Source: Acheta domesticus (Eukaryota > Arthropoda > Insecta > Orthoptera > Gryllidae). From it: 64,000 nucleotides of DNA. A model generated the notes under the pieces. It was not told the origin of the DNA. It saw only the letters and a list, made by a program, of their open reading frames with translations, and searched no databases. The stretch spans positions 35,333,221 to 35,397,220 of the forward strand of contig JAHLJT010009419.1 in assembly GCA_031308135.1 (NCBI GenBank), written 5' to 3'. The position numbers were made by a program, and so were the translations under genes. Positions 12,641 to 25,740 of this stretch are shown here, piece by piece. Position 1 is the first letter of the stretch. Every line of letters starts with the position of its first letter.

Positions 12641-15634
12641 GGAGGGGAGGCGCTTGGTTAGCTCCAGTCTAGTGAAAGGAAAGTGGCACGCGGTCAACTG
12701 CAGCGGGCCACCTTTTGCAATGGAGCAGTCCCTTTGTAAATGAAGTCTAAACGTTTGAGGAAGACGGTTTTGGGGGTATGTAGGTTCTCCAAATAGTTAA
12801 TGAATTTACTTACTCATTTAATTGTTTTACGATATCAAGGAACGATATTTCCACATTTAAAATGCCTATTTCACTATTAAAGCATAAATATATAAATTCA
12901 CCCTGAATAAGTCTAAAAAAGGCAATTACTGACAGCGCGGAGAGTATACATGAAAGCGTTCTTTAGCAGAATACCTAAGTGAGAATCCCGAAATCTTAAA
13001 AATCCCGGATAGAATTTAAACAAGAGGTCGAAAATGATACCCTTTCGCCAAAGAATATGTAGTGATACATTTCATGTAACAGACTTTACACACGGAGGTT
13101 TGCCCCTGATTGTTGGACAACTCCTTATTCACAGATTTCGAACATATGTTAATGCACTTGTCGAACATCAGAGCATTCGGGGATGCCTAACAATCAAGGG
13201 AAAATGTTACATGCGTAGCTCCGTTTTATGAAATTTTCTACAACAAACTCATTGGCGAAATGTGATCGTTTCTTACCCCTCTGTATGCCCCAGAAGTTTG
13301 TTAGCTTTATTTTGAGACATCTGAATGCCTGAACTCTATTTAGATGGGGATAACTATATCACTAAGTCAAAATGTGGCCGAAATCGAAAACTACCTAATA
13401 TGCTGATTGTGAAGACATTTCGAACGCCAACACAACGAGATAGTTTTTTTAATTGGTGTGTCGATAATATGACAATCTAAATGAACGCGGAGGTTATCTA
13501 TTTAATTCCTAAGTTGATAGAGTGCGCAATCAGATTCCGCCATAATGTTGAATGTTTGTGTACCTCTAAACATATGTAGTCGTGCCTTCCTTGTAGCTCC
13601 GAGTTTTGTGACTGAATGATCCGAGTTTATCCGCGAGGAGAACGGACTGCGTCATAATAACGTGGCACATACCAGAGAGATTTCACTCAAGTCGTCGATG
13701 GGATGGAAGCAACGAACAAAAACATGCAAGACAACTCTTTCAGAATCATTCTCTGGAAGTGAAGGAAATTTATCAATGGCATCCACATACAACAAATGAG
13801 CCCGACCTAAGTTTTTAATTGGACAGTTGCAACTAAATTATCCCTTCTATGCTCTCTCTTCTCCGTTGTCAAGGTGTTCACGCAAAATCCCATGATGCAA
13901 CAGGGATGCAGCTCTCGGAATTCAACGCTAATGAATGTTCCGAGTAACACCCTCAGGGAGCATTAAGAATAAACGGCGTCGGTTGAAAACGCCTCAGTGA
14001 GCCATTCATCCTCAGCTTCTCTCTTCTATTAAAGGGAATAGAATATTCATTTATATAAGTAGTTACTGAAGGTACCGAGAGCGATAATATGGGTGCAAAT
14101 AGTGTGCAACTACAGCTTCCTAAAGAAGGTCCTAGGTTTGAGTCAACATGCGATATATAGCTGGGATGAAACGGACCATAGCTTGGGTGACAATACTAGA
14201 GTCTGGTTACTTCGATAGATCGTTTCCTGGATATACTCTGATCACACCTAAGCGGACGCTGGTGTAAAAGCTACAAATGGGCCACAGACTCTTCCTTCTC
14301 TATCTAGTCGTCATTTTCATCCCTTGGGTCCCTTAGGTCGTTTACATGACCTATCACCAATAGATCGCGGGATTAATCGACAAGTGTTGCGTATCTGGAA
14401 CGCAGCGACCAGCGGCGAGTCCCATTAGACACTGCAGAGCATCTCAGAATAAATGTTACAAACTTGTAAGGCAGTATGATGAAAAACGTACCTTCATTTG
14501 GATGCTTTTAACAAAATGGTAGAACACGCACAACAAGGGGGGAATCGAAAACTTTGTTATTTTTTCGAGGGAGTCAATATCATAATAGGCCTGAAGAGCA
14601 GATATTGTATAGTGTTTCGGAAAAGTTGCTGCTGGTTACTACATTCCGGATCCCGCTCCCAGACGCTCGTTGTAGACTTTCCCGATCAATTGGAGATGGG
14701 TCCTGTGATAGCATAGTACTTTTTTGCAAAAATGTACTTCAAACATATTTTGAGGAAAAAAAACTGAAAATGTGCCTTTTCTTAGCGGTTTTTTTTTTTC
14801 AAGATGGCTAGAAACGCATGAGGTGAGGGAGGTCGAAAATTTGAATTTTTCACATGACGGCCAATACAAAATTAAAAATATTGCACCTTTTGTAATCCAA
14901 ATGATGTATCTACTGAACGAAGACGAAGAAGAAACGTTAATGTTCGACAGATACCAAAAATCTCTGATAGGGACAGACCGTGATCTACCAAACACCAGTG
15001 CAAGATGAGTTACGCATCATGAGTAAATGTTACATGTGTAACTTCGTTGAATTAAATGTCCCACCGTATGTTGAATGGAAAAAATGACTACCTTTCACTT
15101 CCCTTCAAGCCCTACAAGTGTGTAAAATTTATTCTGAGACACCCGTGCATGTATGCATCTTTATGAACGCACACACCCATGTATGCATCTTTATGAACGA
15201 GATAATAAAAAAATATTAAACCGTAATATTGCACAGAAGTTGCATTTTAAAACACCATTCTTCATTTTAAAATGTTTAAATAAGCAAAATATTTAAATGA
15301 ACACATTGTAATATTTATAATAAACTACAGAAAATAAATTTTATCACTTCAAGATCAACGTTTTTTTAATCTCTCCACTACTCACTCTGGCCTCACCCGT
15401 CCTTGACCCTTTCGTGCAAACTAATAGCAACCTGACAATATTCACATCTCCTTATTGGAAGGTGAATTTGAGGTAGTGAGCACTTACTATAGAACGAGTA
15501 CAGAGGGGAAGGAACCTGTTTACTAAATAAATTACCAACAATGTTGTACAATAAAGCTAATGAACTTAGTGAGGTGTTGAAATTTCAATGCAGCTTCAGC
15601 TTTTGTTTTGAGATTTTTTTTCACGAGGTCTCAC

Positions 15635-15781
15635 CTGCAGTTTTGGCGACGCCTGCTCCCGAGGAGACGCCTGCAGGCGCGGAGAGCCCTGCAGCACAGA
15701 GAGCGACGCCGGGCGCGGGGACGCCTGCGGCGGAGACGCCTGCGAGGACGCCTGCGACGGGGACGTCTGCGGCGTCGACGC
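15635..15781 (-). CDS. Exon F, 49-codon SP/QASP repeat
   Basis: The exon is 147 nt, phase 0 on both sides. It contains no methionine, so a start-to-stop ORF search misses it. The donor AAACTGCAG|GTGAGA is below 15635. The acceptor is placed at GTGCTCCGCAG above 15781, because two in-frame TGA codons lie about 20 nt further upstream and exclude earlier sites. The correct frame reads ASTPQTSPSQASSQASPPQ and then SPRPASLSVLQGSPRLQ-like sequence, the same Ser/Pro/Gln style as neighbouring exons. The other two frames give Ala/Gly/Val or Arg runs. The acceptor pyrimidine tract is weak, and downstream CAG units could serve instead (see findings). Confidence 0.72.
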
Positions 15782-15944
15782 CTGCGGAGCACGCGCGCGT
15801 CATCACGCAGCCCGCACAGGCGAGCTGCCTCGCAGTTCTCAGCACGTATTTTTGTCATACGGCTTTTTCAAGTCGACAACCAGTTACACTTTACGCCCCG
15901 ATGGGACGCATATTCGATTATACACTAGACACCAAATACTTGAA

Positions 15945-16290
15945 TTGAATTGAATTTATGCCTTATTTTACGTGGCGAGACTCAGGCCATGAGGCCTGCT
16001 CTTCCGTCTGACCACGCACATTTCGTTAGGCTCCTTTCACCAACTAGCGGAAAGAAGGTGTTACTGAGGCGACGAAACCGGCGATTTGAATTTAGCTCAG
16101 AGGCTTCATTTAGGCTTAAGGATCTTTTACATGCAAATCTACTGACATGGGACAGCCGGCTTTACTTCCCCTCCGAAGGAAGGCGTACGAAGGATTTTTT
16201 CGCCCTTAAAAATCCACGGCTTCGATCGGGTTTGAACCCGTATAGCAGTCCGTTACGCTTACCGCTACACCATCGCCGCCGCCATATTTG
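15945..16290 (-). mobile_element. SINE family 2, copy b
   Basis: On the minus strand the tRNA-like head reads GATGGTGTAGCGGTAAGCGT with box B GGGTTCAAACCCGATCG. The body contains the shared GGATTTTTAAGGGCGAAAAA and AAGTAAAGCCGGCTG blocks. It ends in a GAATTGAATTGAA tail at 15945, about 160 nt before the exon F acceptor and in the same orientation as the gene. Confidence 0.85.
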
Positions 16291-17089
16291 CGGGCTCCTC
16301 TGAGCTGGGGTCAACAGAAGGCGAGGCCTCCGCAACAACACATACGGGTCAATCCATTTTAAGTGGTCCAGAATTTAATAAATTGGTCGCTCGACCATCT
16401 CGAAAATATTTCATATTTTGGACATACATTTCCCTACGTTTTGGCTCTTGAAAAACATTTTCAACCTTTTTTATTGTACCTGGTTTAGAAATGGCGGCCA
16501 TTTTTGTTTCACACTTTGCGGCATTTTTCGCGTTTGCAGACATTTACTCTTTTCTAAATTACTCCGCTCCAGGTTAGTAAAGATTTTTCCATCAAATCGG
16601 GTTTTGGTTTTGAAGACGACCTTCAGAAACTTACTTTCTGAATGCGCCTCGTATTACCCGGTCAACGAACTCTTAATCGCATTCATTCATTGAGCTTATA
16701 TTAACATGATCTCATATTTCTCTTCTAGACACCAGGTGTAGCTTTCCTTTCTGTAAAAGTTCACCCACTGTACTCTGGAGGATTGAACTTGGGGATTGAC
16801 AGTTTGAAACAACTTTTTTTCCAACAGCGAATGCAGGCACTGAACCATTCAAGTTGGAGAAATGTCAGTAACTGCCGATCGGCGTGGCCGACGGTACGAA
16901 CACACGCGCGACCGAACGATTGAGTTTCGGATGTGGGCAAGGGAGTGAGTTGCCTCGGTCCGAGTATCAGATTCGAATGAAACATACAAGTTTGATAGAA
17001 CGTAATCGATGCTTACGATTTATAGTGAAGGCCCCTTAACGATCAAGTTATTCTTCCAACTAAGCGATAGTTTGTGCATTTGTTCTCTA

Positions 17090-17321
17090 TACTTCGGTTT
17101 TTCTTTCTTGGCGCGTGAGGGTGTGTCATCAAAATGGAATATCTCACGGTATTTCGCGTCGTTCTGGGTTGTGCCGCTTGGAGTCGCATGATCGCGAATG
17201 TATCGAGCAGTGCTGGCGACCATGCGACTCGTAGCGCCACAACCGAGAACGACGCAAAATACCGTGAGATATTCCATTTTGATGACACACCCCCACGCGC
17301 CAAGAAAGAAAAACCAAAGTA
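17090..17321. mobile_element. Foldback TA-MITE, copy 1
   Basis: Ends TACTTCGGTTTTTCTTTC and its inverse; the arms pair over nearly the whole 232 bp (GGAATATCTCACGGTATTTC in both orientations). TA at 17088-17089 and 17322-17323. The family is shared with 36061-36684 and 52725-52977. Tc1/mariner-type by duplication. Confidence 0.88.
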
Positions 17322-17401
17322 TAGTTGTCAATACCAAAGAAAAATGCCCCGAAGTATACAGTTATTGTATATGCTAAATATCTAGAAACATAAATAAATA
17401 C

Positions 17402-17677
17402 CTGTCGCGGAGACACACGCAGCGGCGACGTCTGCTGCATGAGCAGCAGTTGGTGCTGATGCGGCTGGAGCTGCTGATGGTGGTGAGGCTGGTTCTGGTA
17501 AGGCTGGTGCTGGTAGGGCTGGTGCTGGTGCGGCGGAGGCGTGGGCGGCGAGGGCGAGGGAGCCCGGAGCTGCACGGGCCGCAGGGGCTGCGGGTGGTGC
17601 ACGTGGTGCGGGTGGTGCTGGTGCAGCGCGCGCTCGCGCCCGGGACTCACGCTCTTGGAGCGACGGGACAGGTTGGC
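17402..17677 (-). CDS. Exon E, His/Gln/Pro-rich segment
   Basis: The exon is 276 nt (92 codons), phase 0 on both sides. The acceptor CCTTTGTCTCAG is above 17677 and the donor CGACAG|GTATTT below 17402. It starts ANLSRRSKSVSPGRERA, a basic SP-containing motif, and then becomes a histidine, glutamine and proline repeat region (HQHHPHHVHHPQP and several HQPYQ units), ending in an SPLRVSPRQ stretch. A foldback MITE lies just below it (17090-17321), and an extended open frame on this strand runs into that MITE; it is intronic read-through. No recognised domain. Confidence 0.85.
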
Positions 17678-20600
17678 CTGAGACAAAGGCCGGTCTCCAA
17701 ATGTACTCCATTGCGTCTTGTAGCACTGTTTTAAAATTTTACTTTATATCGGACTGATTTACAAACTTCAATTAAATAAAACGCTTCATTTGTATTGTTG
17801 ACTTAACACTAACTTATAATAAACTAAATCTAATCTAAACTACAATTGACGTGGGGACTCACAGAGCACCTCTAAAAATCATTAACATTGGCAAAAATGT
17901 TCAGAAAATAATGGACAGGATATCTGTTTTTTATTGTGGCTGTGTTTTCATTACACTTTCCTAAGTCAATACTTCTATCTTGAACGAAATTTCACTTCTC
18001 GAGATTTACCAGTGATCAATACAGTACACTAGATTTTGAACCGAAAGGGATCCACAGAATTATTGCGTTATTGAAAGCTACAAAGATATTAACATGAGCC
18101 TTTCCGCTGGAGTATGTCTGCGCATGCGAGAAACATATCTCGGCACATTGTATATTTGAATGATTTTGTAAGCGCATTTAGTCACTATTTTTATTTTTAC
18201 TTTATCAGCGTTTCGAAATTGATACTTACCTACCCTTTGATTACTAAATGGCATTGGATTTGTTAACATGAAGGTATTCAAGGTTGAATTTTACGAAAAA
18301 AACAAATTGATTTTCCGAACATCGCGCAGGTCACAAAAATTATATTGAGCTATTTCTTGTACATCACGATATACTCCATTATTCGAAATGTTTCTGCAAG
18401 ACAGAAGATCCTCAATTGCCTTCACAATTTCACCACAAATCCAAAGCAACATTCACAACTTCCGCACCTAACCTCAAAATGGCCCGATGCAATGGACTGC
18501 ACAGACGAGCTCGTCAGTGCAGGTTTGAGCACCCCGAGATCACTCTGGTTCCGTATCAATGTGCGAATGGAACATGGACTTCTTCGCTCTGGTGCGCCCT
18601 AGCGGTCGAATAGAACACGAAAGCTGCCCTGAGTGCGCACTGGGTGCGCACCAGTGCGGCGAATGGAAAACGCTATAAGGAACGCATAGAATACCTTATC
18701 GCCAGGTGCATAAATATAAGTGGTTCAATTATTCTTGATAGGTCAATAAAAAGATCAATAAAATTTCGGTAGAAATGCAGTTTGTAACACGATTCGTTCA
18801 CGCGCGCTGTCGATTCCGAGAATGAATCACTCGCGGCGCGGCCACAGTGAACACGCGGCCGGTGCACATTCCCGCGGAAAGTGACGTTTCGCTACGAGAG
18901 TCCAAGTTAAGGACGAGGCTCGGGCCTTCGTCTCTCGCGTTAACATAAAACGTCCTTCAATCAGTTCGACACATATTTACCAATGCATTTTATGCGATTA
19001 CACCTTACAAATAATTTGGCGAGTATATTTTGTTTGTTTTCAAGGAAAGCCTCCATTTTCTTGCCTTCTGTTCGCTTCACAAGTTTATTCCTTCATGTTT
19101 ACACGCACGTGAATGAATCGTAAACAGGCTAAAACTGTGACGTAGAGACTCGTGAAAGGACTTCTTTGGATTATTAAGAAGAAACATACGGGTACATAAC
19201 ATTGCTGAAAGTACAGTGAAGGAAAAATAATTATCTGAAATGAGATTCCCGATCTGCGTTTGGTGCTATTGCAGTACGACACTGCCACTGAGGCCGAGGG
19301 TACATGGATGGTACACCAGAGGATAAAACCCTCACATGGTTTGTTCCTAACCTGGCTATCTAAAGAAGAGATTCGCGATGCACCGAGATATCTTAATAAG
19401 TCGTAGAACTATTTAAAAAAAATAGAATCTCAGAAATGTTAAAAAATAACAAATTTTCATGTCAATAAAACTACACTTCTTACAACACAAACAATACAGA
19501 AGAATTTCTTCAAAATAGAAAAAACTCAAATTACACAATATTTCGACATGGAGACGTTCGAAAATAACCGTACTGAAATTTGAGATTAAGAAGCACGTTC
19601 TGTATCGACTTAAATGATTTCTGCCGTAAGCTCCCTTGACGCAGAACGCAATAAAGTAAACAAGGCAATGAATAATTTTTATGTTTCTACAAAGTAATTG
19701 GAAGCAAATTGACATACATCTTGCGCAGAGCACACGAATATTTGTAAGACCAGTTAATTATATATTGTAACCCTGTCTAATCCACTCATTTTCTTTCAAA
19801 AACCTGAATTCATCGTGAGAACTTTGAATTACCAAGAGCGAGGAAAAAGATATTTCAACAACCATGTTCTCACTGAACAAACGCATCAAAATAGAATTTC
19901 GAATTTTTCGATATCGTTACGTCCCAGAAACTCGCATTGTATCTACAAGGTTTTCCAAAGAAACTTTACGTTAGGGAATCCTAGGTCAACGTCCCAAGTC
20001 TGTTTAAGTAGAGAAGTCTGAAAAAGTAAAAACTGATGCGTTGGAACTGTAGACCGCCAATTCTTCTACGTATCTCATTCGTGGCCCTGAAAATGATCAG
20101 TAGGTTGCCCTCTGCCTCTCGAGAGAGACACAAAAAGAGTTGTTCATCTCGAGTCGCAATAAAAGAAGGCACTGATCTCAATACAGGGTAGCGTTGTCCC
20201 AGGCGGGGTGACGCAGAGTAAACTTTCCCGCACTCACTTGATCATTGTGGCCTGGGTCGAGTACGCGATGCTCCCCGCGTACCCACACAGACTATGGTAT
20301 AGGATGATCACTGCTAAAAAATGTTTGAATGCCTTCTTACAACTTTTCAATACCACTTTGTAAAATTATTTCTTCTCTCTCAATGCATACGTGTGTGTGT
20401 GTGTGTGATAAGAAGAGACCGGATTTTAATGTAATTACGTATTTTTTCTTTCTACTTACTCTCAAGGTCTCAAAATTGTGATCTTTGCGAATCGGCGCAT
20501 CGTATCTCAATATAAAATTTTTGCATTACATATTTTTTACATATTCTGTATTATATTACATATTTTTCTATTTTCACAAACTATTTTTTCTATCAATTTT

Positions 20601-21328
20601 CTTCAATTTTGTTACATTTTTTTAACGAAAATAAGTATTTTTACAAAAATCATAATTTGTTCATACTGTATCACTGCACGTTGTTTCCTCGAGGTATGCT
20701 ACGTGAAGACGCGATCGCATTTGCTCATAGTCCGGCGCGCCTAATTCGGTTATCAGTGGCGGGGAGTGCGCGTCAGCGGCTCTGATTATTTTCACCTTCA
20801 GATGTGAAAAGTATAACTACGCGTTTCGTGACCTTCAACCTTATTTTTCGAGAAACTTTCGCGATTGCCGACGTATAAAACATCGATAAGAATGCTACAC
20901 GCTGCAGTGATTCTTTGCTGCTTGTTTACGTTTGTTTGTCAGTTTGTACGATGGCTTCTATTGCATCGTCTGGCTGCTACACTACCCTCCTAGATGGCAG
21001 TAGATGACGCTTTTACTACCAACGGGAAAGTTGTACGTGGCAAAGTGTGCATCAACTTGTTCTCTCCAAATAATTTTTAAAATGTTTGTATTATTTTTAA
21101 AATTTGTTTAGGGAATTTTTTATAAAGTAATTTCATAATATGTAAATTACTTTTATAGTTTGTGTATTTTTATATTAAATATTATATCAAATTTTTCCAC
21201 ATTTACTTCACGTCCTTACTGTTTCAATTACATACTTATGAACTTCAGATTTTGACGTTTCATGGTACATATTTTTCCGGTTTCTAGTGAGCAATCAATG
21301 GGACTGATTTAATTCCGTCTCCACTATT

Positions 21329-21386
21329 TGTGTGTGTGTGTGTGTGTGTGTGAAAGAGAGAGAAACAGAGACAGTGAGTGTGCGTG

Positions 21387-21419
<33 letters not shown>

Positions 21420-21422
21420 CTG
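21329..21422. repeat. Interrupted (GT)n microsatellite
   Basis: Two TG runs separated by GAAAGAGAGAGAAACAGAG and GTGAGTG variants. It generates spurious His-Thr open frames on the minus strand. Confidence 0.95.
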
Positions 21423-21705
21423 TCTGTTGTAAAAGATAAATTTGATGCAGATTCGCAATCACATACGCAAACGCGGCCGCTATTGTGACGATAAAACCAT
21501 TTGCATTCCGCCGCACTGCACATTCTTGACGCACCGCCGTCCGCAAACGATCCAATGTTCGACAATGGGAGTGCGAGGGCGAGCGAGGCGCGGCGGTGGG
21601 GCCGGCGAGGAAATGGGGCGGAGGCGTGGGTGGATGCAGGATTAGGCGCGGGGAAGGTAAAGCAAGGAGGGAGCGTGCAGGGGAGCGGAGCCGGTCACAT
21701 TGGGT

Positions 21706-21959
21706 CACTGGCGGAACGAAGGACGGGGGGCCATGCCCCCCCCCAAAGGCCTATAATTTTTGTTTACCTTCTTTTATTTGGCAAAATTGATTTAAATATT
21801 TATTTTACAATTATGTGATTATTTAAAAAATTATACTGTAAAGTATCATATCTACAGTATATAAATAATATTTAAAATAATAACAAATATGTTTATTATT
21901 TAACAAAATCTACGATGGCCCCCCTCCCCAAAAAAAATGATCGGCTGGATCCGCCCCTG
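21706..21959. mobile_element. hAT-like MITE (GGCGGATCCAG family), copy 1
   Basis: 254 bp. 8-bp duplication CATTGGGT (21698-21705) / CATTGGGA (21960-21967), 7 of 8 matching. The right end CTGGATCCGCCCCTG is a classical hAT-type terminus and the left end is a degraded inverse (CACTGGCGGA). A+T-rich centre flanked by C and G runs. Same length as the 60773-61026 copy. Confidence 0.87.
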
Positions 21960-24180
21960 CATTGGGAGCGGTGGGTTGCAGGCGCGAGGGAAGAGTGGAG
22001 CGGGGTGAGGGGGAGGGGTGGCGGGTGGGGCGGGGAGAGGGCGGGGAGGGGGCGGGGTTGGAGCGCTCGCGGGGGCGGAGCCGTGTTCACGGGGAAGGGA
22101 GGAATGGGGTGCGGTCGACGGACCCAAGAGTCAGCGGCGTAATGCAGGGGAAAAGGCGAGCGCGAGGCCATGGAATGCACGGGAATAAACGTGGAGGAAG
22201 GGGCGAAGGTGAGAGGTGGGGCTAATGACACTCCGGACATGTTCGTGCAGAGGGAACGGGAAAGGGAGTTGCAGAGAAGGGGCAGGGTGGCAGCCGCGGG
22301 AATGGCGTGGCGCGGGCAGAGCCAGGAGTGTCACAAGAGCCCGGGTTTTACGATGGGCACGAGGGTGAAAGCATGCGTAAGTGACATGCACATGGGGACA
22401 TTGGTGTAGGGGACGGATCAGGGGACAGGACCGACATAGGAGACGAAGCCGGGGACACAGCAGCTGCGGAACGAGGACGGAACCACGCTCGGGAAAATGG
22501 GCTGGGCGCAGCACGAACGGACCATGGTACAGGATCGTGGGGCGGGAAAGGAAGACAAACACGGCTGAAGTCGTGGGGGCCGGGTGGATGCGGAGGCGGG
22601 TCGGAAACGTTCGAGAGAGCGGAGTCAGGTGAAAAATTCACATAATTTCTATTTAGTTAATTAAGTTAAAAGACAAAATATTAAACAATAACTGATGATA
22701 CCTCAAGGTCAGTTTATGTGTTCGAACCAAATGAACTCTGTATACATTGTATACATACTCTTTATCGAACAGACTTTACACGGCAGGGTACAGGAAAGGG
22801 CATGGGATGCGATGTGACGCAAGCGCAGGCCCAGAGACAGCGCGTGAGCCAGGGTGAGGCGCAAAAGCGAGCGCGGGGGCAGGAGCACGCACGGAGGGTA
22901 ATGCACCCTCTCCCCGCTCCCACACTGGGCCGTGGGAGAACGATGGACGTGGGGAAACGAATGTGGTAGCAGGCGAAGGGACACGCTATAGGGAGGGTGG
23001 GGGCATGCGCAGACGCGGGAAAGGAGTGAGATCGGAAGAGGACAGGTGTGTGTGCATGGGCCGGGCAGGGCGGCGTGTGCGGGGTTTACCTCGTGCGAGG
23101 GAGACAAATGCAAAACTGCGCTAGTGCAGGTGGCGGGGCAACAGAACGAGACGGAGTGGAAGACGGGCGGAATAGGACGGCCAAGGAACGCTCGACGGAC
23201 GGAAGGAGCTGGACTCTAGTAACGCATGCTAGGCACAAGGCCCAGGGCGAAGTGCAGCAGGGACGAACTCGAGTACAAGGTCGTGGAAGGGGAACGAACA
23301 TTCCACGTGCCGGCAGGCAAGAGAGGGAGGTAGGGCAAGACCATGAGCGGGGGCAGGGTCAGAGTCGGCAACAGAGTGGAGTGGAATGTGAATCCCATGT
23401 CAGGAGCGTTAGTCAAGGACGGATGTGGGGGGGTGAAGATAGGCACAGTGTCAACCGCAGAGGCAGATCGGGGCCGGGGACAAGGAGAAACGAGAGCCCA
23501 GAAGAGTAGGAGCAGTGTACAAGGTCGTGGGGTGGGAAAGGAGAACGCACGTGGTGGCAGACGAGAGGGTGAGATAAGGGCGGGGCAGAAGCTTGCGCGG
23601 GGGCGGGGTCAAAAGTGGGATAAGTATCGTGATTCGGTTGTCAGGAGCGTTAGAGGAGGGCAGGTATGGGGGTGAAGGAGTGGACGGCGTCCAGCGCAAA
23701 TACGAATCGGTGAGGGAACGGGGAGGAACGAGAGCGGGGAAGAGACGGAGCCATGTACAGGGACGCGGGGTGGACACAAGAAACACACGTGGCAACAGGC
23801 AAGAGGATAAGATAAGGACGGGGTAAAAGCATGCGCCGGAGCGGGGTGAGAAGCGGGAACGAAGCAGAGTCGAATGCGAGTTCGATGCAAGGAGCGTTAG
23901 CCAATGTCGGGCATGGGGGTGAAGAGATGCAGGTTAGTGCAGGGGAGTGGAGGACCTAGAGAGAGGAAGAGCCGGAGCCATGTAAAGGGACGCGGGGTGG
24001 AAACAAAAAACCCTCGTGGCAACAAGCAAGACGACAAGATAAGGACGGAGCAGAAGCATGCGGGGAGGGGGCGGGGTCAGGTGGGAACAAAACAGAGTCG
24101 AACGCGAGTTCGATGCAAGGAGCATTAGCCAATGTCGGGCATGGGGATGAAGAGACACAAGTTAGTGCAGGGGGCGTGGA
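21960..24180. repeat. G-rich ~240-bp degenerate tandem repeat (satellite)
   Basis: The marker AGGAGCRTTAG recurs near 23402, 23641, 23889 and 24117 (spacings about 228-248), and GGGGCGGGGTC recurs similarly. The GGGGCGGGAAAGGA block near 22535 and 23535 shows that older units extend upstream. Strong G excess on the plus strand creates long false open frames on both strands. Interrupted at 22640-22790 by a dispersed A+T-rich repeat. Confidence 0.7.
22640..22790. repeat. Dispersed A+T-rich repeat inside the satellite
   Basis: Related to 25600-25740 (AATAACTGATGATACC / AATAACTGGTGGTACC, then GTCAGTTTATGTGTTC / GTCAGTTTACGTGTTC). Type unknown. Confidence 0.6.
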
Positions 24181-24190
24181 GGATCTAGAG

Positions 24191-24424
24191 CAGTTGTATC
24201 AAGGTCTTCTACTGGTGGCAGTGGCACGCGTCATGGCTCCGTAGCATGCCACGAGCTGTTCTGCGCAACTAGCGTCGGGAAAGGAAACTATTAGTAACCC
24301 CGCCGTTTTACAATAGGGAAGGCATTGTCTCTGATGGCGGGATAATGAACAGCGTAGAGCGGCGACTTCGTCGTGGCACTCGTGCCACGGACTCCCGCTC
24401 GTGGCATCGACCTTGACAACACTG
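24191..24424. mobile_element. hAT-like MITE (CAGTGTTGTCAAGGTC family), copy 2
   Basis: 234 bp. 8-bp duplication ATCTAGAG (24183-24190) / ACCTAGAG (24425-24432), 7 of 8 matching. The right end GACCTTGACAACACTG is intact and the left end CAGTTGTATCAAGGTC slightly mutated. Internal hairpin CGTCGTGGCACTCGTGCCACG. Confidence 0.87.
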
Positions 24425-25599
24425 ACCTAGAGCGAGGAAGAGCCGGAGCCATGCACGGGGGCGTGCGGCGGGGGCGGGAAGCAACCGCGGCGGAGAGCGA
24501 GGGGCCGGTGACGTGCGAGCGGTGTCTCTGGCCACTTAAGCCACTTGACGCCGGCGCGACGCGTCGCGTCGGTCAAATCGCGCGCGCACGCCGCCGCCCC
24601 GCACAAGGCGCCGGAAGTGGCCTGCCACACAAGGCGCAGAGCGCGGCGCGCACTCCGTTTGGGCAGCGCCACGGCCCACGGCTGCCAACTGTTCGCTTCC
24701 CTTCGACCGCGACCCCACACAAGGCCCGCCGTTACAACACTGCCGGAATCGTACTGACAATGGAGGAATGCTGATGGTATCACCGACGTCCCGTGTCTCG
24801 GTTGGGTAGCATAACGGCTTCACGTGCGGGGGTTTGTGGACCACACTTACACCAGAGAAAGGGGACATGTGTAGTCCAATGGGCAGATACTTGTAGTTTT
24901 TTGTTGTTTTTTTTCATGAAGATAAAATTAACAATGTACATAAAGAAAAAATGGTTTCTATAAATCTTGAACTTGAAATAAATCTTGAATCTTACTCTTA
25001 AACTTGGCACTTATTATTTCGCAACTCACTTATTATAAAATTGTTTGCTTCGTATTAGTTTTTATACAATTAGTTAATTTTATGTGATAACCAAATCAGA
25101 TGTGTACCGGTGCAAAGAAATGGAATAAAAATAATATTAATTGCTTCCAAATTATGAAAAAGAATCAAACCCTGTTTTTGTGATAGACCGTGTTTTTAGA
25201 AAAAAAGTTTCTTAAAATAATTTACAATAATTTATGTAAATGATAATTTCAATTGTAATAGCCTAGTAAACTAAGTTTCATTAAAAGAAATACATCACAA
25301 AGATTTTGAGTTGAAAAAGGCCACTGAGTCATCTTTGTTCTGAATTTGTTTGCGAACGCTAACATTCATAAGTAAGGTTTCCTTTCATGATTCACTCATT
25401 AGCACGGACCTAATGAAAACCTGGGAAGAACTTGCGCTGTCGCTCAAAAGCTTGAACAAAAGCAGGCCCGAGGGAGAACATAACTCAGACGCAGGCGCAG
25501 CATGCCTTCGTGGAACAACGATTGATATCCGGGCATCAGGGCATCACAAACTAGGGATTTTCGATGTTTTGTTTGTGAATAAAAAATGTCCATAATCTC

Positions 25600-25740
25600 C
25601 ATTTTGTTAAATAAGTTAACAAGCTGAAACAATAACTGGTGGTACCACAATGTCAGTTTACGTGTTCAAACCAAACGAATGCTGTTTGTATTAACTATTA
25701 CTGAACAGACTCTCTCTTACCGCAGAGAGACCTCGATGCC
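25600..25740. repeat. Second copy of the dispersed repeat at 22640
   Basis: See the paired copy: the same order of blocks, ending GAACAGACT in both. Confidence 0.6.

Larger units (their letters stand above)
10252..15634 (-). other. Intron F-G (5.4 kb)
   Basis: Holds a SINE family 1 copy broken by a MITE (10277-10884), a dispersed repeat (10885-11195), a SINE family 2 copy (11240-11580), a LINE fragment (11600-12060) and a second SINE 1 copy (12125-12640). Related repeat fragments lie at about 13200-13330 and 15010-15160. The rest (12650-15600) shows no gene I can support. Confidence 0.7.
15782..17401 (-). other. Intron E-F (1.6 kb)
   Basis: Holds a SINE family 2 copy (15945-16290) and a foldback MITE (17090-17321). 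16320-17080 shows no gene; an AAATGGCGGCCATTTTTG-type stretch near 16490 looks like repeat. Confidence 0.7.

Noticed and set aside
21284..24770. Many overlapping open frames of 70-150 codons on both strands
   Set aside because: They follow the GT microsatellite, the G-rich satellite and its MITEs; none has consistent splice sites or codon pattern.
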